This document shows, in pieces, positions 53,201-64,000 of a DNA stretch of 64,000 bases. A program made the translations under genes and the position numbers. Numbering within the stretch: the stretch's first letter is position 1; each line of letters starts with the position of its first letter. The notes under the pieces were generated by a model, which worked only from the letters and a program-made list of their open reading frames with translations, searched no databases and was not told the origin of the DNA. The DNA is taken from positions 2,294,001 through 2,358,000 of the forward strand of contig JAZDXN010000013.1 in the NCBI GenBank assembly GCA_037013495.1, written 5' to 3'. Origin of the DNA: Hippophae tibetana (lineage: Eukaryota; Streptophyta; Magnoliopsida; Rosales; Elaeagnaceae).

Positions 53201-54403
53201 AGCGTTTTATATTTGGGTGTTTAGTCAATTTCTCTATGTGAAGTTTGAAGTAATCTTTACAAACGGTACTTTCTTTGTACCATTAGTAAAAGAAATATAT
53301 TCGAAACAAGCTTATAGCAATTAGTTACTTTTTATTGAAGGGATTTTCCTCATTACAGTTGGGTCCAAAATAACGAAGATGTCTCAATTCAAATGCTACT
53401 TTTTTTAAGAGAGCTAATTAATTTATGCATAATTTAACGATGCAAAGTGTCAGACACACGCTCCTGCATATCTTCCTTCAATGAAAAATTACGTGATCGG
53501 TTAACCACGAAACATTAAATACTTCCATCCACAATGCTTCTATGTATAATATTTTGTCACTTATGTTTTATCTTACACTTTCTAACCAAGAAGATATGTT
53601 TGCTCGTAATTGTGGCAAACCTATCTAAACAAAATCATTTTGCAGTTAGACATATTGATGGAGCATTCTATAACTTGGAACCTGTAGTTTTGATACCTCA
53701 ATGTACTTAAATTATGGTCAAACTCATTATTGCATATCAAAGCGGAGAGGCACGTCGTTGTAGATTCCTAGGCTTAGAAACGCCTTATCCTTTTGCACAC
53801 AACCGTGTTCAATTTCATCAAGAATACATTCATCTTCTTCTGTGCCTTAAAACTCAACACACCATATAGGAGATGAAAAGGTTGGAATGCATTAAGCAAG
53901 TTTTTTTGGTAACTTGAGCGTTTTATATTTGGGTTTTTTTGTCTATTTCTCTTTGTGAAGTTTGAAGTAATCTTTACAAACGGTACTTTCTTTGTACCAT
54001 TAGTAAAAGAAATATCTTCGAAACAAGCTTATAGCAATTAGTTACTTGTTATTGACGGAGTTTTCCTCATTACAGTTGGTTCCAAAATAACGAAGAGGTC
54101 TCAATTCAAATGCTACTTTTTTTTTGAGAGCTAATTAATCTATACATAATTTAACGATGCAAACTGTGAGACACACACTCCTCCGTATCTTCCTTCAATG
54201 AAAAATTACGTGATCGGTTAACCACGAAACATTAAATATTTACATCCACATTGCTTCTATATATAACATTTTGTCACTTATGTTTTATCTTACACTTTCT
54301 AACCAACAAGATATATTTGCTCGTAATTGTGGCAAACCTATCTAAACAAAATCATTTTGCAGTTAGACATATTGATGGAGCATTCTATAACTTGGAACCT
54401 GTA
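47243..54403 (+). repeat. Ten-monomer stretch dominated by class C
   Basis: Monomer starts are 47243 (D, with TTTTCAGTC and GCAGCATTAG), 47960, 48676, 49392, 50108, 50824, 51540, 52256, 52972 and 53687. After the D monomer, eight successive units are mostly class C, and the E body returns only at 53687. Scattered private markers of the 4,295-bp HOR appear: TACTGACATCC and GTTACACATA at 50,658-50,790, GTTCCATTTC near 50,945, GTTACACATA near 52,214. Single-copy changes include TTCGTCATT, GTCAGCCACACG, CTCCTACATATC and GATTACTC. This is a local expansion of class C between D-marked units. Confidence 0.85.
52740..53090 (+). repeat. Island of left-domain sequence in the right domain
   Basis: The 3' part of monomer 52256 has TGTATATC, CTATGTATAACATT and CTATACAAAATC, and the 5' part of monomer 52972 has GCATTCAAAGTGG. 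TGTATATC and GCATTCAAAGTGG are otherwise confined to 1-21.6 kb. CTATACAAAATC otherwise occurs only near 21,405, directly upstream of another GCATTCAAAGTGG start. The flanks on both sides are class C. Edges are approximate. Confidence 0.75.
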
Positions 54404-56552
54404 GTTTTGCTACCTCAATGTACTTAAATTATGGTCAAACTCATTATTGCATGTCAAAGCGGAGAGGCACGTCGTTGTAGATTCCTAGGCTTAGAAACGC
54501 CTTATCCTTTTGCACACAACCGTGTTCAATTTCATCAAGAATAGATTCATCTTCTTCTGGTCCTTGAAACTCAACATGCCATATAGGAGATGAAAAGGTT
54601 GGAATGCATTAAGCAAGTTTTTTTGATAACTTGAGCGTTTTATATTTGGGTTTTCAGTCTATTTCTCTTTGTGAAGTTTGAAGTAATCTTTACAAACGGT
54701 ACTTTCTTTGCATCATTAGTAAAATAAATATCCTCGAAACAAGCTTTTAGCAATTAGTTACTTGTTATTGAAGGGGTTTTCCTCATTACAGTTGGTTCCA
54801 AAATAACGAAGAGGTCTAATTTCAAATGCTACATTTTTTTATGAGAGCTAATTAATCTATGTATAATTTAACGATGCAAACATTCGGACACACGCTCCTG
54901 CGTATCTTCCTTCAATGACAAGGTACGTGATCGTTTAACCAAGAAACATTAAATACTTACATCCACAATGCTTCTATGTATAATATTTTGTCACTTATGT
55001 TTTATGTTACACTTTCTAACCAACAAGATATATTTGCTCGTAATTGTGGCAAACCTATCTAAGCAAAATCTTTTTGCAGTTAGACATATTGATGGAGCAT
55101 TCTATAACTTAGAACCTGTAGTTTTGATACCTCAATGTACTTAAATTATGTTTAAACTCATGATTGCAAGTCAAAGCGGAGAGGCACGTCGTTGTAGATT
55201 CCTAGGCTTAGAAACACCTTATCCTTTTGCACACAACCGTGTTCAATTTCATCAAGAATACATTCATCTTCTTCTGTGGCTTAAAACTCAACACGCCATA
55301 TAGGAGATGAAAAGGTTGGAATGCATTAAGCAAGTTTTTTTGGTAACTTGAGCGTTTTATATTTGGGTGTTTAGTCAATTTCTATATGTGAAGTTTGAAG
55401 TAATCTTTACAAACGGTACTTTCTTTGTACCATTAGTAAAAGAAATATATTCGAAACAAGCTTATAGCAATTAGTTACTTGTTATTGAAGGGATTTTCCT
55501 CATTACAGTTGGGTCCAAAATAACGAAGATGTCTCAATTCAAATGCTACTTTTTTTATGAGAGCTAATTAATTTATGCATAATTTAACGATGCAAAGTGT
55601 CAGACACACGCTCCTGCATGTCTTCCTTCAATGAAAAATTACGTGATCGGTTAACCACGAAACATTAAATACTTCCATCCACAATGCTTCTATGTATAAT
55701 ATTTTGTCACTTATGTTTTATCTTACACTTTCTAACCAAGAAGATATGTTTGCTCGTAATTGTGGCAAACCTATCTAAACAAAATCATTTTGCAGTTAGA
55801 CATATTGATGGAGCATTCTATAACTTGGAACCTGTAGTTTTGATACCTCAATGTACTTAAATTATGGTCAAACTCATTATTGCATATCAAAGCGGAGAGG
55901 CACGTCGTTGTAGATTCCTAGGCTTAGAAACGCCTTATCCTTTTGCACACAACCGTGTTCAATTTCATCAAGAATACATTCATCTTCTTCTGTGCCTTAA
56001 AACTCAACACACCATATAGGAGATGAAAAGGTTGGAATGCATTAAGCAAGTTTTTTTGGTAACTTGAGCGTTTTATATTTGGGTTTTTTGTCTATTTCTC
56101 TTTGTGAAGTTTGAAGTAATCTTTACAAACGGTACTTTCTTTGTACCATTAGTAAAAGAAATATCTTCGAAACAAGCTTATAGCAATTAGTTACTTGTTA
56201 TTGACGGAGTTTTCCTCATTACAGTTGGTTCCAAAATAACGAAGAGGTCTCGATTCAAATGCTACTTTTTTTTTGAGAGCTAATTAATCTATACATAATT
56301 TAACGATGCAAACTGTGAGACACACACTCCTCCGTATCTTCCTTCAATGAAAATTTACGTGATCGGTTAACCCCGAAACATTAAATATTTACATCCACAT
56401 TGCTTCTATATATAACATTTTGTCACTTATGTTTTATCTTACACTTTCTAACCAACAAGATATATTTGCTCGTAATTGTGGCAAACCTATCTAAACAAAA
56501 TCATTTTGCAGTTAGACATATTGATGGAGCATTCTATAACTTGGAACCTGTA
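54404..56552 (+). repeat. Three-monomer HOR D-C-F/E (2,149 bp)
   Basis: Monomer starts are 54404 (D, 717), 55121 (C, 716) and 55837 (F/E, 716). The F/E monomers at 53687 and 55837 share TTGACGGAGTTTT and CTCCGTATC. The C monomers at 52972 and 55121 share ACTTCCATCC. The D monomers at 54404 and 56553 share CAACATGCC. These give a periodicity of about 2,150 bp over 53.5-57 kb. The C monomer is itself a fusion: it starts with GCAAGTCAAAG, typical of the first C of a HOR, and ends with AAGAAGATATG, typical of the second, so one C unit has been lost by in-register exchange. Confidence 0.85.
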
Positions 56553-59416
56553 GTTTTGCTACCTCAATGTACTTAAATTATGGTCAAACTCATTATTGCA
56601 TGTCAAAGCGGAGAGGCACGTCGTTGTAGATTCCTAGGCTTAGAAACGCCTTATCCTTTTGCACACAACCGTGTTCAATTTCATCAAGAATAGATTCATC
56701 TTCTTCTGGTCCTTGAAACTCAACATGCCATATAGGAGATGAAAAGGTTGGAATGCATTAAGCAAGTTTTTTTGATAACTTGAGCGTTTTATATTTGGGT
56801 TTTTAGTCTATTTCTCTTTGTGAAGTTTGAAGTAATCTTTACAAACGGTACTTTCTTTGCATCATTAGTAAAATAAATATCCTCGAAACAAGCTTTTAGC
56901 AATTAGTTACTTGTTATTGAAGGGGTTTTCCTCATTACAGTTGGTTCCAAAATAAGGAAGAGGTCTAATTTCAAATGCTACATTTTTTTATGAGAGCTAA
57001 TTAATCTATGTATAATTTAACGATGCAAACATTCGGACACACGCTCCTGCGTATCTTCCTTCAATGACAAGGTACGTGATCGTTTAACCAAGAAACATTA
57101 AATACTTAAATCCACAATGCTTCTATGTATAATATTTTGTCACTTATGTTTTATGTTACACTTTCTAACCAACAAGATATATTTGCTCGTAATTGTGGCA
57201 AACCTATCTAAGCAAAATCTTTTTGCAGTTAGACATATTGATGGAGCATTCTATAACTTAGAACCTGTAGTTTTGATACCTCAATATACTTAAATTATGT
57301 TTAAACTCATGATTGCATGTCAAAGCGGAGAGGCACGTCGTTGTAGATTCCTAGGCTTAGAAACACCTTATCCTTTTGCACACAACCGTGTTCAATTTCA
57401 TCAAGAATACATTCATCTTCTTCTGTGGCTTAAAACTCAACACGCCATATAGGAGATGAAAAGGTTGGAATGCATTAAGCAAGTTTTTTTGGTAACTTGA
57501 GCGTTTTATATTTGGGTGTTTAGTCAATTTCTCTATGTGAAGTTTGAAGTAATCTTTACAAACGGTACTTTCTTTGTACCATTAGTAAAAGAAATATATT
57601 CGAAACAAGCTTATAGCAATTAGTTACTTGTTATTGAAGGGATTTTCCTCATTACAGTTGGGTCCAAAATAACGAAGATGTCTCAATTCAAATGCTACTT
57701 TTTTTATGAGAGCTAATTAATTTATGCATAATTTAACGATGCAAAGTGTCAGACACACGCTCCTGCATATCTTCCTTCAATGAAAAATTACGTGATCGAT
57801 TAACCACGAAACATTAAATACTTACATCCACATTGCTTCTATTTATAACATTTTGTCACTTATGTTTTATCTTACACTTTCTAACCAACAAGATATATTT
57901 GCTCGTAATTGTGGCAAACCTATCTAAACAAAATCATTTTGCAGTTAGACATATTGATGGAGCATTCTATAACTTAGAACCTGTAGTTTTGATACCTCAA
58001 TGTACTTAAATTATGTTTAAACTCATGATTGCATGTCAAAGCGGAGAGGCACGTCGTTGTAGATTCCTAGGCTTAGAAACACCTTATCATTTTGCACACA
58101 ACCGTGTTCAATTTCATCAAGAATACATTCATCTTCTTCTGTGGCTTAAAACTCAACACGCCATATAGGAGATGAAAAGGTTGGAATGCATTAAGCAAGT
58201 TTTTTTGGTAACTTGAGCGTTTTATATTTGGGTGTTTAGTCGATTTCTCTATGTGAAGTTTGAAGTAATCTTTACAAACGGTACTTTCTTTGTACCATTA
58301 GTAAAAGAAATATATTCGAAACAAGCTTATAGCAATTAGTTACTTGTTATTGAAGGGATTTTCCTCATTACAGTTGGGTCCAAAATAACGAAGATGTCTC
58401 AATTCAAATGCTACTTTTTTTATGAGAGCTAATTAATTTATGCATAATTTAACGATGCAAAGTGTCAGACACACGCTCCTGCATATCTTCCTTCAATGAA
58501 AAATTACGTGATCGGTTAACCACGAAACATTAAATACTTACATCCACAATGCTTCTATGTATAATATTTTGTCACTTATGTTTTATCTTACACTTTCTAA
58601 GCAAGAAGATATGTTTGCTCGTAATTGTGGCAAACCTATCTAAACAAAATCATTTTGCAGTTAGACATATTGATGGAGCATTCTATAACTTGGAACCTGT
58701 AGTTTTGATACCTCAATGTACTTAAATTATGGTCAAACTCATTATTGCATATCAAAGCGGAGAGGCACGTCGTTGTAGATTCCTAGGCTTAGAAACGCCT
58801 TATCCTTTTGCACACAACCGTGTTCAATTTCATCAAGAATACATTCATCTTCTTCTGTGCCTTAAAACTCAACACACCATATAGGAGATGAAAAGGTTGG
58901 AATGCATTAAGCAAGTTTTTTTGGTAACTTGAGCGTTTTATATTTGGGTTTTTAGTCTATTTCTCTTTGTGAAGTTTGAAGTAATCTTTACAAACGGTAC
59001 TTTCTTTGTACCATTAGTAAAAGAAATATCTTCGAAACAAGCTTATAGCAATTAGTTACTTGTTATTGAAGGAGTTTTCCTCATTACAGTTGGTTCCAAA
59101 ATAACGAAGAGGTCTCAATTCAAATGCTACTTTTTTTTGAGAGCTAATTAATCTATACATAATTTAACGATGCAAACTGTCAGACACACGCTCCTGCATA
59201 TCTTCCTTCAATGAAAAATTACGTGATCGGTTAACCACGAAACATTAAATATTTACATCCACATTGCTTCTATATATAACATTTTGTCACTTATGTTTTA
59301 TCTTACACTTTCTAACCAACAAGATATATTTGCTCGTAATTGTGGCAAACCTATCTAAACAAAATCATTTTGCAGTTAGACATATTGATGGAGCATTCTA
59401 TAACTTGGAACCTGTA
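56553..59416 (+). repeat. Four-monomer HOR D-C-C-E (2,864 bp), copy 1
   Basis: Monomer starts are 56553 (D, 717), 57270 (C, 716), 57986 (C, 716) and 58702 (F/E, 715). Markers shared with the next unit are AATAAGGAAG and ACTTAAATCC in D, and GTCAATTTC with GATCGATTAACC in the first C. Private changes are CAATATACTT and TTATCATTTTG. Confidence 0.88.
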
Positions 59417-62280
59417 GTTTTGCTACCTCAATGTACTTAAATTATGGTCAAACTCATTATTGCATGTCAAAGCGGAGAGGCACGTCGTTGTAGATTCCTA
59501 GGCTTAGAAACGCCTTATCCTTTTGCACACAACCGTGTTCAATTTCATCAAGAATAGATTCATCTTCTTCTGGTCCTTGAAACTCAACATGCCATATAGG
59601 AGATGAAAAGGTTGGAATGCATTAAGCAAGTTTTTTTGATAACTTGAGCGTTTTATATTTGGGTTTTTAGTCTATTTCTCTTTGTCAAGTTTGAAGTAAT
59701 CTTTACAAACGGTACTTTCTTTGCATCATTAGTAAAATAAATATCCTCGAAACAAGCTTTTAGCAATTAGTTACTTGTTATTGAAGGGGTTTTCCTCATT
59801 ACAGTTGGTTCCAAAATAAGGAAGAGGTCTAATTTCAAATGCTACATTTTTTATGAGAGCTAATTAATCTATGTATAATTTAACGATGCAAACATTCGGA
59901 CACACGCTCCTGCGTATCTTCCTTCAATGACAAGGTACGTGATCGTTTAACCAAGAAACATTAAATACTTAAATCCACAATGCTTCTATTTTTAATATTT
60001 TGTCACTTATGTTTTATCTAACACTTTCTAGTCAACATGATATATTTGCTCGTAATTGTGGCAAACCTATCTAAGCAAAATCTTTTTGTAGTTAGACATA
60101 TGGATAGAGCATTCTATAACTTAGAACCTGTAGTTTTGATACCTCAATGTACTTAAATTATGTTTAAACTCATGATTGCATGTCAAAGCGGAGAGGCACG
60201 TCGTTGTAGATTCCTAGGCTTAGAAACACCTTATCCTTTTGCACACAACCGTGTTCAATTTCATCAAGAATACATTCATCTTCTTCTGTGGCTTAAAACT
60301 CAACACGCCATATAGGAGATGAAAAGGTTGGAATGCATTAAGCAAGTTTTTTTGGTAACTTGAGCGTTTTATATTTGGGTGTTTAGTCAATTTCTCTATG
60401 TGAAGTTTGAAGTAATCTTTACAAACGGTACTTTCTTTGTACCATTAGTAAAAGAAATATATTCGAAACAAGCTTATAGCAATTAGTTACTTGTTATTGA
60501 AGGGATTTTCCTCATTACAGTTGGGTCCAAAATAACGAAGATGTCTCAATTCAAATGCTACTTTTTTTATGAGAGCTAATTAATTTATGCATAATTTAAC
60601 GATGCAAAGTGTCAGACACACGCTCCTGCATATCTTCCTTCAATGAAAAATTACGTGATCGATTAACCACGAAACATTAAATACTTACATCCACATTGCT
60701 TCTATTTATAACATTTTGTCACTTATGTTTTATCTTACACTTTCTAACCAACAAGATATATTTGCTCGTAATTGTGGCAAACCTATCTAAACAAAATCAT
60801 TTTGCAGTTAGACATATTGATGGAGCATTCTATAACTTAGAACCTGTAGTTTTGATACCTCAATGTACTTAAATTATGTTTAAACTCATGATTGCATGTC
60901 AAAGCGGAGAGGCACGTCGTTGTAGATTCCTAGGCTTAGAAACACCTTATCCTTTTGCACACAACCGTTTTCAATTTCATCAAGAATACATTCATCTTCT
61001 TCTGTGGCTTAAAACTCAACACGCCATATAGGAGATGAAAAGGTTGGAATGCATTAAGCAAGTTTTTTTGGTAACTTGAGCGTTTTATATTTGGGTGTTT
61101 AGTCGATTTCTCTATGTGAAGTTTGAAGTAATCTTTACAAACGGTACTTTCTTTGTACCATTAGTAAAAGAAATATATTCGAAACAAGCTTATAGCAATT
61201 AGTTACTTGTTATTGAAGGGATTTTCCTCATTACAGTTGGGTCCAAAATAACGAAGATGTCTCAATTCAAATGCTACTTTTTTTAAGAGAGCTAATTAAT
61301 TTATGCATAATTTAACGACGCAAAGTGTCAGACACACGCTCCTGCATATCTTCCTTCAATGAAAAATTACGTGATCGGTTAACCACGAAACATTAAATAC
61401 TTACATCCACAATGCTTCTATGTATAATATTTTGTCACTTATGTTTTATCTTACACATTCTAACCAAGAAGATATGTTTGCTCGTAATTGTGGCAAACCT
61501 ATCTAAACAAAATCATTTTGCAGTTAGACATATTGATGGAGCATTCTATAACTTGGAACCTGTAGTTTTGATACCTCAATGTACTTAAATTATGGTCAAA
61601 CTCATTATTGCATATCAAAGCGGAGAGGCACGTCGTTGTAGATTCCTAGGCTTAGAAACGCCTTATCCTTTTGCACACAACCGTGTTCAATTTCATCAAG
61701 AATACATTCATCTTCTTCTGTGCCTTAAAACTCAACACACCATATAGGAGATGAAAAGGTTGGAATGCATTAAGCAAGTTTTTTTGGTAACTTGAGCGTT
61801 TTAAATTTGGGTTTTTAGTCTATTTCTCTATGTGAAGTTTGAAGTAATCTTTACAAACGATACTTTCTTTGCATCATTAGTAAAAGAAATATCCTCGAAA
61901 CAAGCTTTTAGCAATTTGTTACTTGTTATTGAAGGGGTTTTCCTCATTACAGTTGGGTCCAAAATAACGAAGATGTCTCAATTCAAATGCTACTTTTTTT
62001 ATGAGAGCTAATTAATTTATGCATAATTTAACGATGCAAAGTGTTAGACACACGTTCCTGCATATCTTCCTTCAATGAAAAATTACGTGATCGGTTAACC
62101 ACGAAACATTAAATACTTACATCCACATTGCTTCTATTTATAACATTTTGTCACTTATGTTTTATCTTACACTTTCTAACCAACAAGATATATTTGCTCG
62201 TAATTGTGGCAAACCTATCTAAACAAAATCATTTTGCAGTTAGACATATTGATGGAGCATTCTATAACTTAGAACCTGTA
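59417..62280 (+). repeat. Four-monomer HOR D-C-C-mosaic (2,864 bp), copy 2
   Basis: Monomer starts are 59417 (D, 716), 60133 (C), 60849 (C) and 61565 (mosaic). The first three monomers match copy 1 closely. The fourth has been replaced by a mosaic: F-type start, then GCATCATTAG, AATATCCTCG and AGCTTTTAGC as in class D, then TTGGGTCC and TTATGCATAA as in B/C. The D monomer has an unusually divergent final 120 bp. Confidence 0.85.
59990..60115 (+). repeat. Locally divergent tail of the D monomer at 59417
   Basis: Within about 125 bp this copy has CTATTTTTAATATT for CTATGTATAATATT, ATCTAACAC for ATGTTACAC, CTAGTCAACATGAT for CTAACCAACAAGAT, TTTTTGTAG for TTTTTGCAG and ATATGGATAGAG for ATATTGATGGAG. 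That is around ten substitutions in a tract that is otherwise almost invariant among D monomers. The flanking sequence is normal. Confidence 0.85.
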
Positions 62281-64000
62281 GTTTTGATACCTCAATGTAC
62301 TTAAATTATGTTTAAACTCATGATTGCATGTCAAAGCGGAGAGGCACGTCGTTGTAGATTCCTAGGCTTAGAAACACCTTATCCTTTTGCACACAACCGT
62401 GTTCAATTTCATCAAGAATACATTCATCTTCTTCTGTGGCTTAAAACTCAACACGCCATATAGGAGATGAAAAGGTTGGAATGCATTAAGCAAGTTTTTT
62501 TGTTAACTTGAGCGTTTTATATTTGGGTGTTTAGTCGATTTCTCTATGTGAAATTTGAAGTAATCTTTACAAACGGTACTTTCTTTGTACCATTAGTAAA
62601 AGAAATATATTCGAAACAAGCTTATAGCAATTAGTTACTTGTTATTGAAGGGATTTTCCTCATTACAGTTGGGTCCAAAATAACGAAGATGTCTCAATTC
62701 AAATGCTACTTTTTTTATGAGAGCTAATTAATTTTTGCATAATTTAACGATGCAAAGTGTCAGACACACGCTCCTGCATATCTTCCTTCAATGAAAAATT
62801 ACGTGATCGGTTAACCACGAAACATTAAATACTTACATCCACAATGCTTCTATGTATAATATTTTGTCACTTATGTTTTATCTTACACTTTCTAAGCAAG
62901 AAGATATGTTTGCTCGTAATTGTGGCAAACCTATCTAAACAAAATCATTTTGCAGTTAGACATATTGATGGAGCATTCTATAACTTGGAACCTGTAGTTT
63001 TGATACCTCAATGTACTTAAATTATGGTCAAACTCATTATTGCATATCAAAGCGGAGAGGCACGTCGTTGTAGATTCCTAGGCTTAGAAACGCCTTATCC
63101 TTTTGCACACAACCGTGTTCAATTTCATCAAGAATACATTCATCTTCTTCTGTGCCTTAAAACTCAACACACCATATAGGAGATGAAAAGGTTGGAATGC
63201 ATTAAGCAAGTTTTTTTGGTAACTTGAGCGTTTTATATTTGGGTTTTTAGTCGATTTCTCTATGTGAAGTTTGAAGTAATCTTTACAAACGATACTTTCT
63301 TTGCATCATTAGTAAAAGAAATATCCTCGAAACAAGCTTTTAGCAATTTGTTACTTGTTATTGAAGGGGTTTTCCTCATTACAGTTGGGTCCAAAATAAC
63401 GAAGATGTCTCAATTCAAATGCTACTTTTTTTATGAGAGCTAATTAATTTATGCATAATTTAACGATGCAAAGTGTTAGACACACGTTCCTGCATATCTT
63501 CCTTCAATGAAAAATTACGTGATCGGTTAACCACGAAACATTAAATACTTACATCCACATTGCTTCTATTTATAACATTTTGTCACTTATGTTTTATCTT
63601 ACACTTTCTAACCAACAAGATATATTTGCTCGTAATTGTGGCAAACCTATCTAAACAAAATCATTTTGCAGTTAGACATATTGATGGAGCATTCTATAAC
63701 TTAGAACCTGTAGTTTTGATACCTCAATGTACTTAAATTATGTTTAAACTCATGATTGCATGTCAAAGCGGAGAGGCACGTCGTTGTAGATTCCTAGGCT
63801 TAGAAACACCTTATCCTTTTGCACACAACCGTGTTCAATTTCATCAAGAATACATTCATCTTCTTCTGTGGCTTAAAACTCAACACGCCATATAGGAGAT
63901 GAAAAGGTTGGAATGCATTAAGCAAGTTTTTTTGTTAACTTGAGCGTTTTATATTTGGGTGTTTAGTCGATTTCTCTATGTGAAATTTGAAGTAATCTTT
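61565..64000 (+). repeat. Two-monomer HOR, 1,432-bp period, running off the window
   Basis: Monomers 61565 and 62997 share the rare combination AACGATACTT, AGCAATTTGTTAC, GTGTTAGACACACGTTCC. Monomers 62281 and 63713 share TTGTTAACTTG and GTGAAATTTG. The period is 1,432 bp. Small differences are TTAAATTTGGG near 61801 against TATATTTGGG near 63233, and GTCTATTTC against GTCGATTTC. The last monomer is cut by the window edge after 288 bases, so the array continues to the right. Confidence 0.85.
63713..64000 (+). repeat. Partial last monomer, cut by the window edge
   Basis: These are the first 288 bases of a class C-like monomer with TTGTTAACTTG and GTGAAATTTG, as in the monomer at 62281. It contains a complete copy of the 51-codon frame. 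The cut is the window limit, not an array boundary. Confidence 0.95.

Larger units (their letters stand above)
1..64000 (+). repeat. Satellite DNA array, ~716-bp monomer, 89.4 copies
   Basis: The entire window is a direct tandem repeat. The phrase GTTTTGATACCTCAATGTAC (or GTTTTGCTACC) recurs every 714-721 bp, and the intervening sequence aligns end to end each time. The 89 complete units span 63,712 bp, an average of about 715.9 bp. All copies share one orientation and none is separated by unrelated sequence. Classes differ from each other at roughly 5-8 percent of sites by eye, while neighbours of the same class are often nearly identical. The register chosen is arbitrary. Long satellite arrays with higher-order structure are typical of eukaryotic centromeric, pericentromeric or subtelomeric heterochromatin; which of these applies cannot be read from the sequence. 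I do not recognise the family. Confidence 0.98.

Noticed and set aside
1-64000. Protein-coding genes or operons
   Set aside because: Stop codons are frequent in the frames I read. The longest frame I found is 51 codons and repeats with the monomer. No domain or motif is recognisable.
1-64000. CRISPR array
   Set aside because: There are no short repeats separated by unique spacers; the whole 716-bp unit is repeated.
1-64000. Ribosomal DNA, 5S or tRNA gene array
   Set aside because: No rRNA sequence is recognisable, and I saw no usable pol III A-box/B-box pair in the monomer.
1-64000. LTR, Helitron or other transposon array, or a viral concatemer
   Set aside because: No terminal repeats, target-site duplications, polyprotein or replication gene are visible. 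The unit is short and non-coding.

Overview
The whole window is one uninterrupted, head-to-tail tandem array of a satellite DNA. The repeat unit is about 716 bp. With the register fixed on the G of GTTTTGATAC, I count 89 complete monomers and one partial monomer (63713-64000), all on the same strand. Unit lengths run from 714 to 721 bp, nearly all 715-717. No protein-coding gene, RNA gene, transposon, CRISPR array, foreign spacer or inverted segment interrupts it. Composition looks to be roughly one third G+C. An array of this size and unit length, with higher-order structure, points to eukaryotic heterochromatin (centromeric, pericentromeric or subtelomeric). The sequence does not say which organism or which of these locations, and I do not recognise the repeat family.

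Monomers fall into a few classes defined by linked diagnostic sites. Class A (715 bp) has GGTCAAACTC at the start, TAGATTC, GTCTATTTC and GACAAGGTACG. Class B (716 bp) has GTTTAAACTC, TTCTGCAC, GTCGATTTC, TGTATATC and GAAAAATTACG. Class C (716 bp) is B-like with TGTGGCTT and TGCATATC. Class D (717 bp) begins GTTTTGCTACC and carries ATAACTTG, AATAAATATCC and AGCTTTTAGC. Class E (714-716 bp) has GAAACGCC, GAAGGAGTTTT, GTGAGACACACAC and TATATATAAC. An E variant, F, has the start CATATCAAAG. Many monomers are mosaics of two classes.

Layout: 1-18.6 kb is a left domain built from A, B and A/B chimeras, with dimer and trimer patterns and a segment of about 4.6 kb duplicated 9,301 bp away. 18.6-23.6 kb is a transition of unusually mosaic monomers. 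From 23.6 kb rightwards class D marks a higher-order repeat (HOR). One 5-mer (23616-27200) and one 6-mer (27201-31492) lead into three consecutive 4,295-bp six-monomer HORs (31493-44377), whose monomer lengths match exactly. Next come a 4-mer (44378-47242), a stretch of ten monomers dominated by class C (47243-54403), a 3-mer (54404-56552), two 4-mers of 2,864 bp (56553-62280), and from 61565 a two-monomer pattern of 1,432 bp running to the window end.

Nothing here looks like genes working together. The biology visible is array evolution: unequal exchange and conversion, local homogenisation, and nested HORs of changing size. Minor sequence features inside the monomer are several short palindromes, a 51-codon open frame that behaves like non-coding sequence, and a splice-donor-like site present only in classes A and D.
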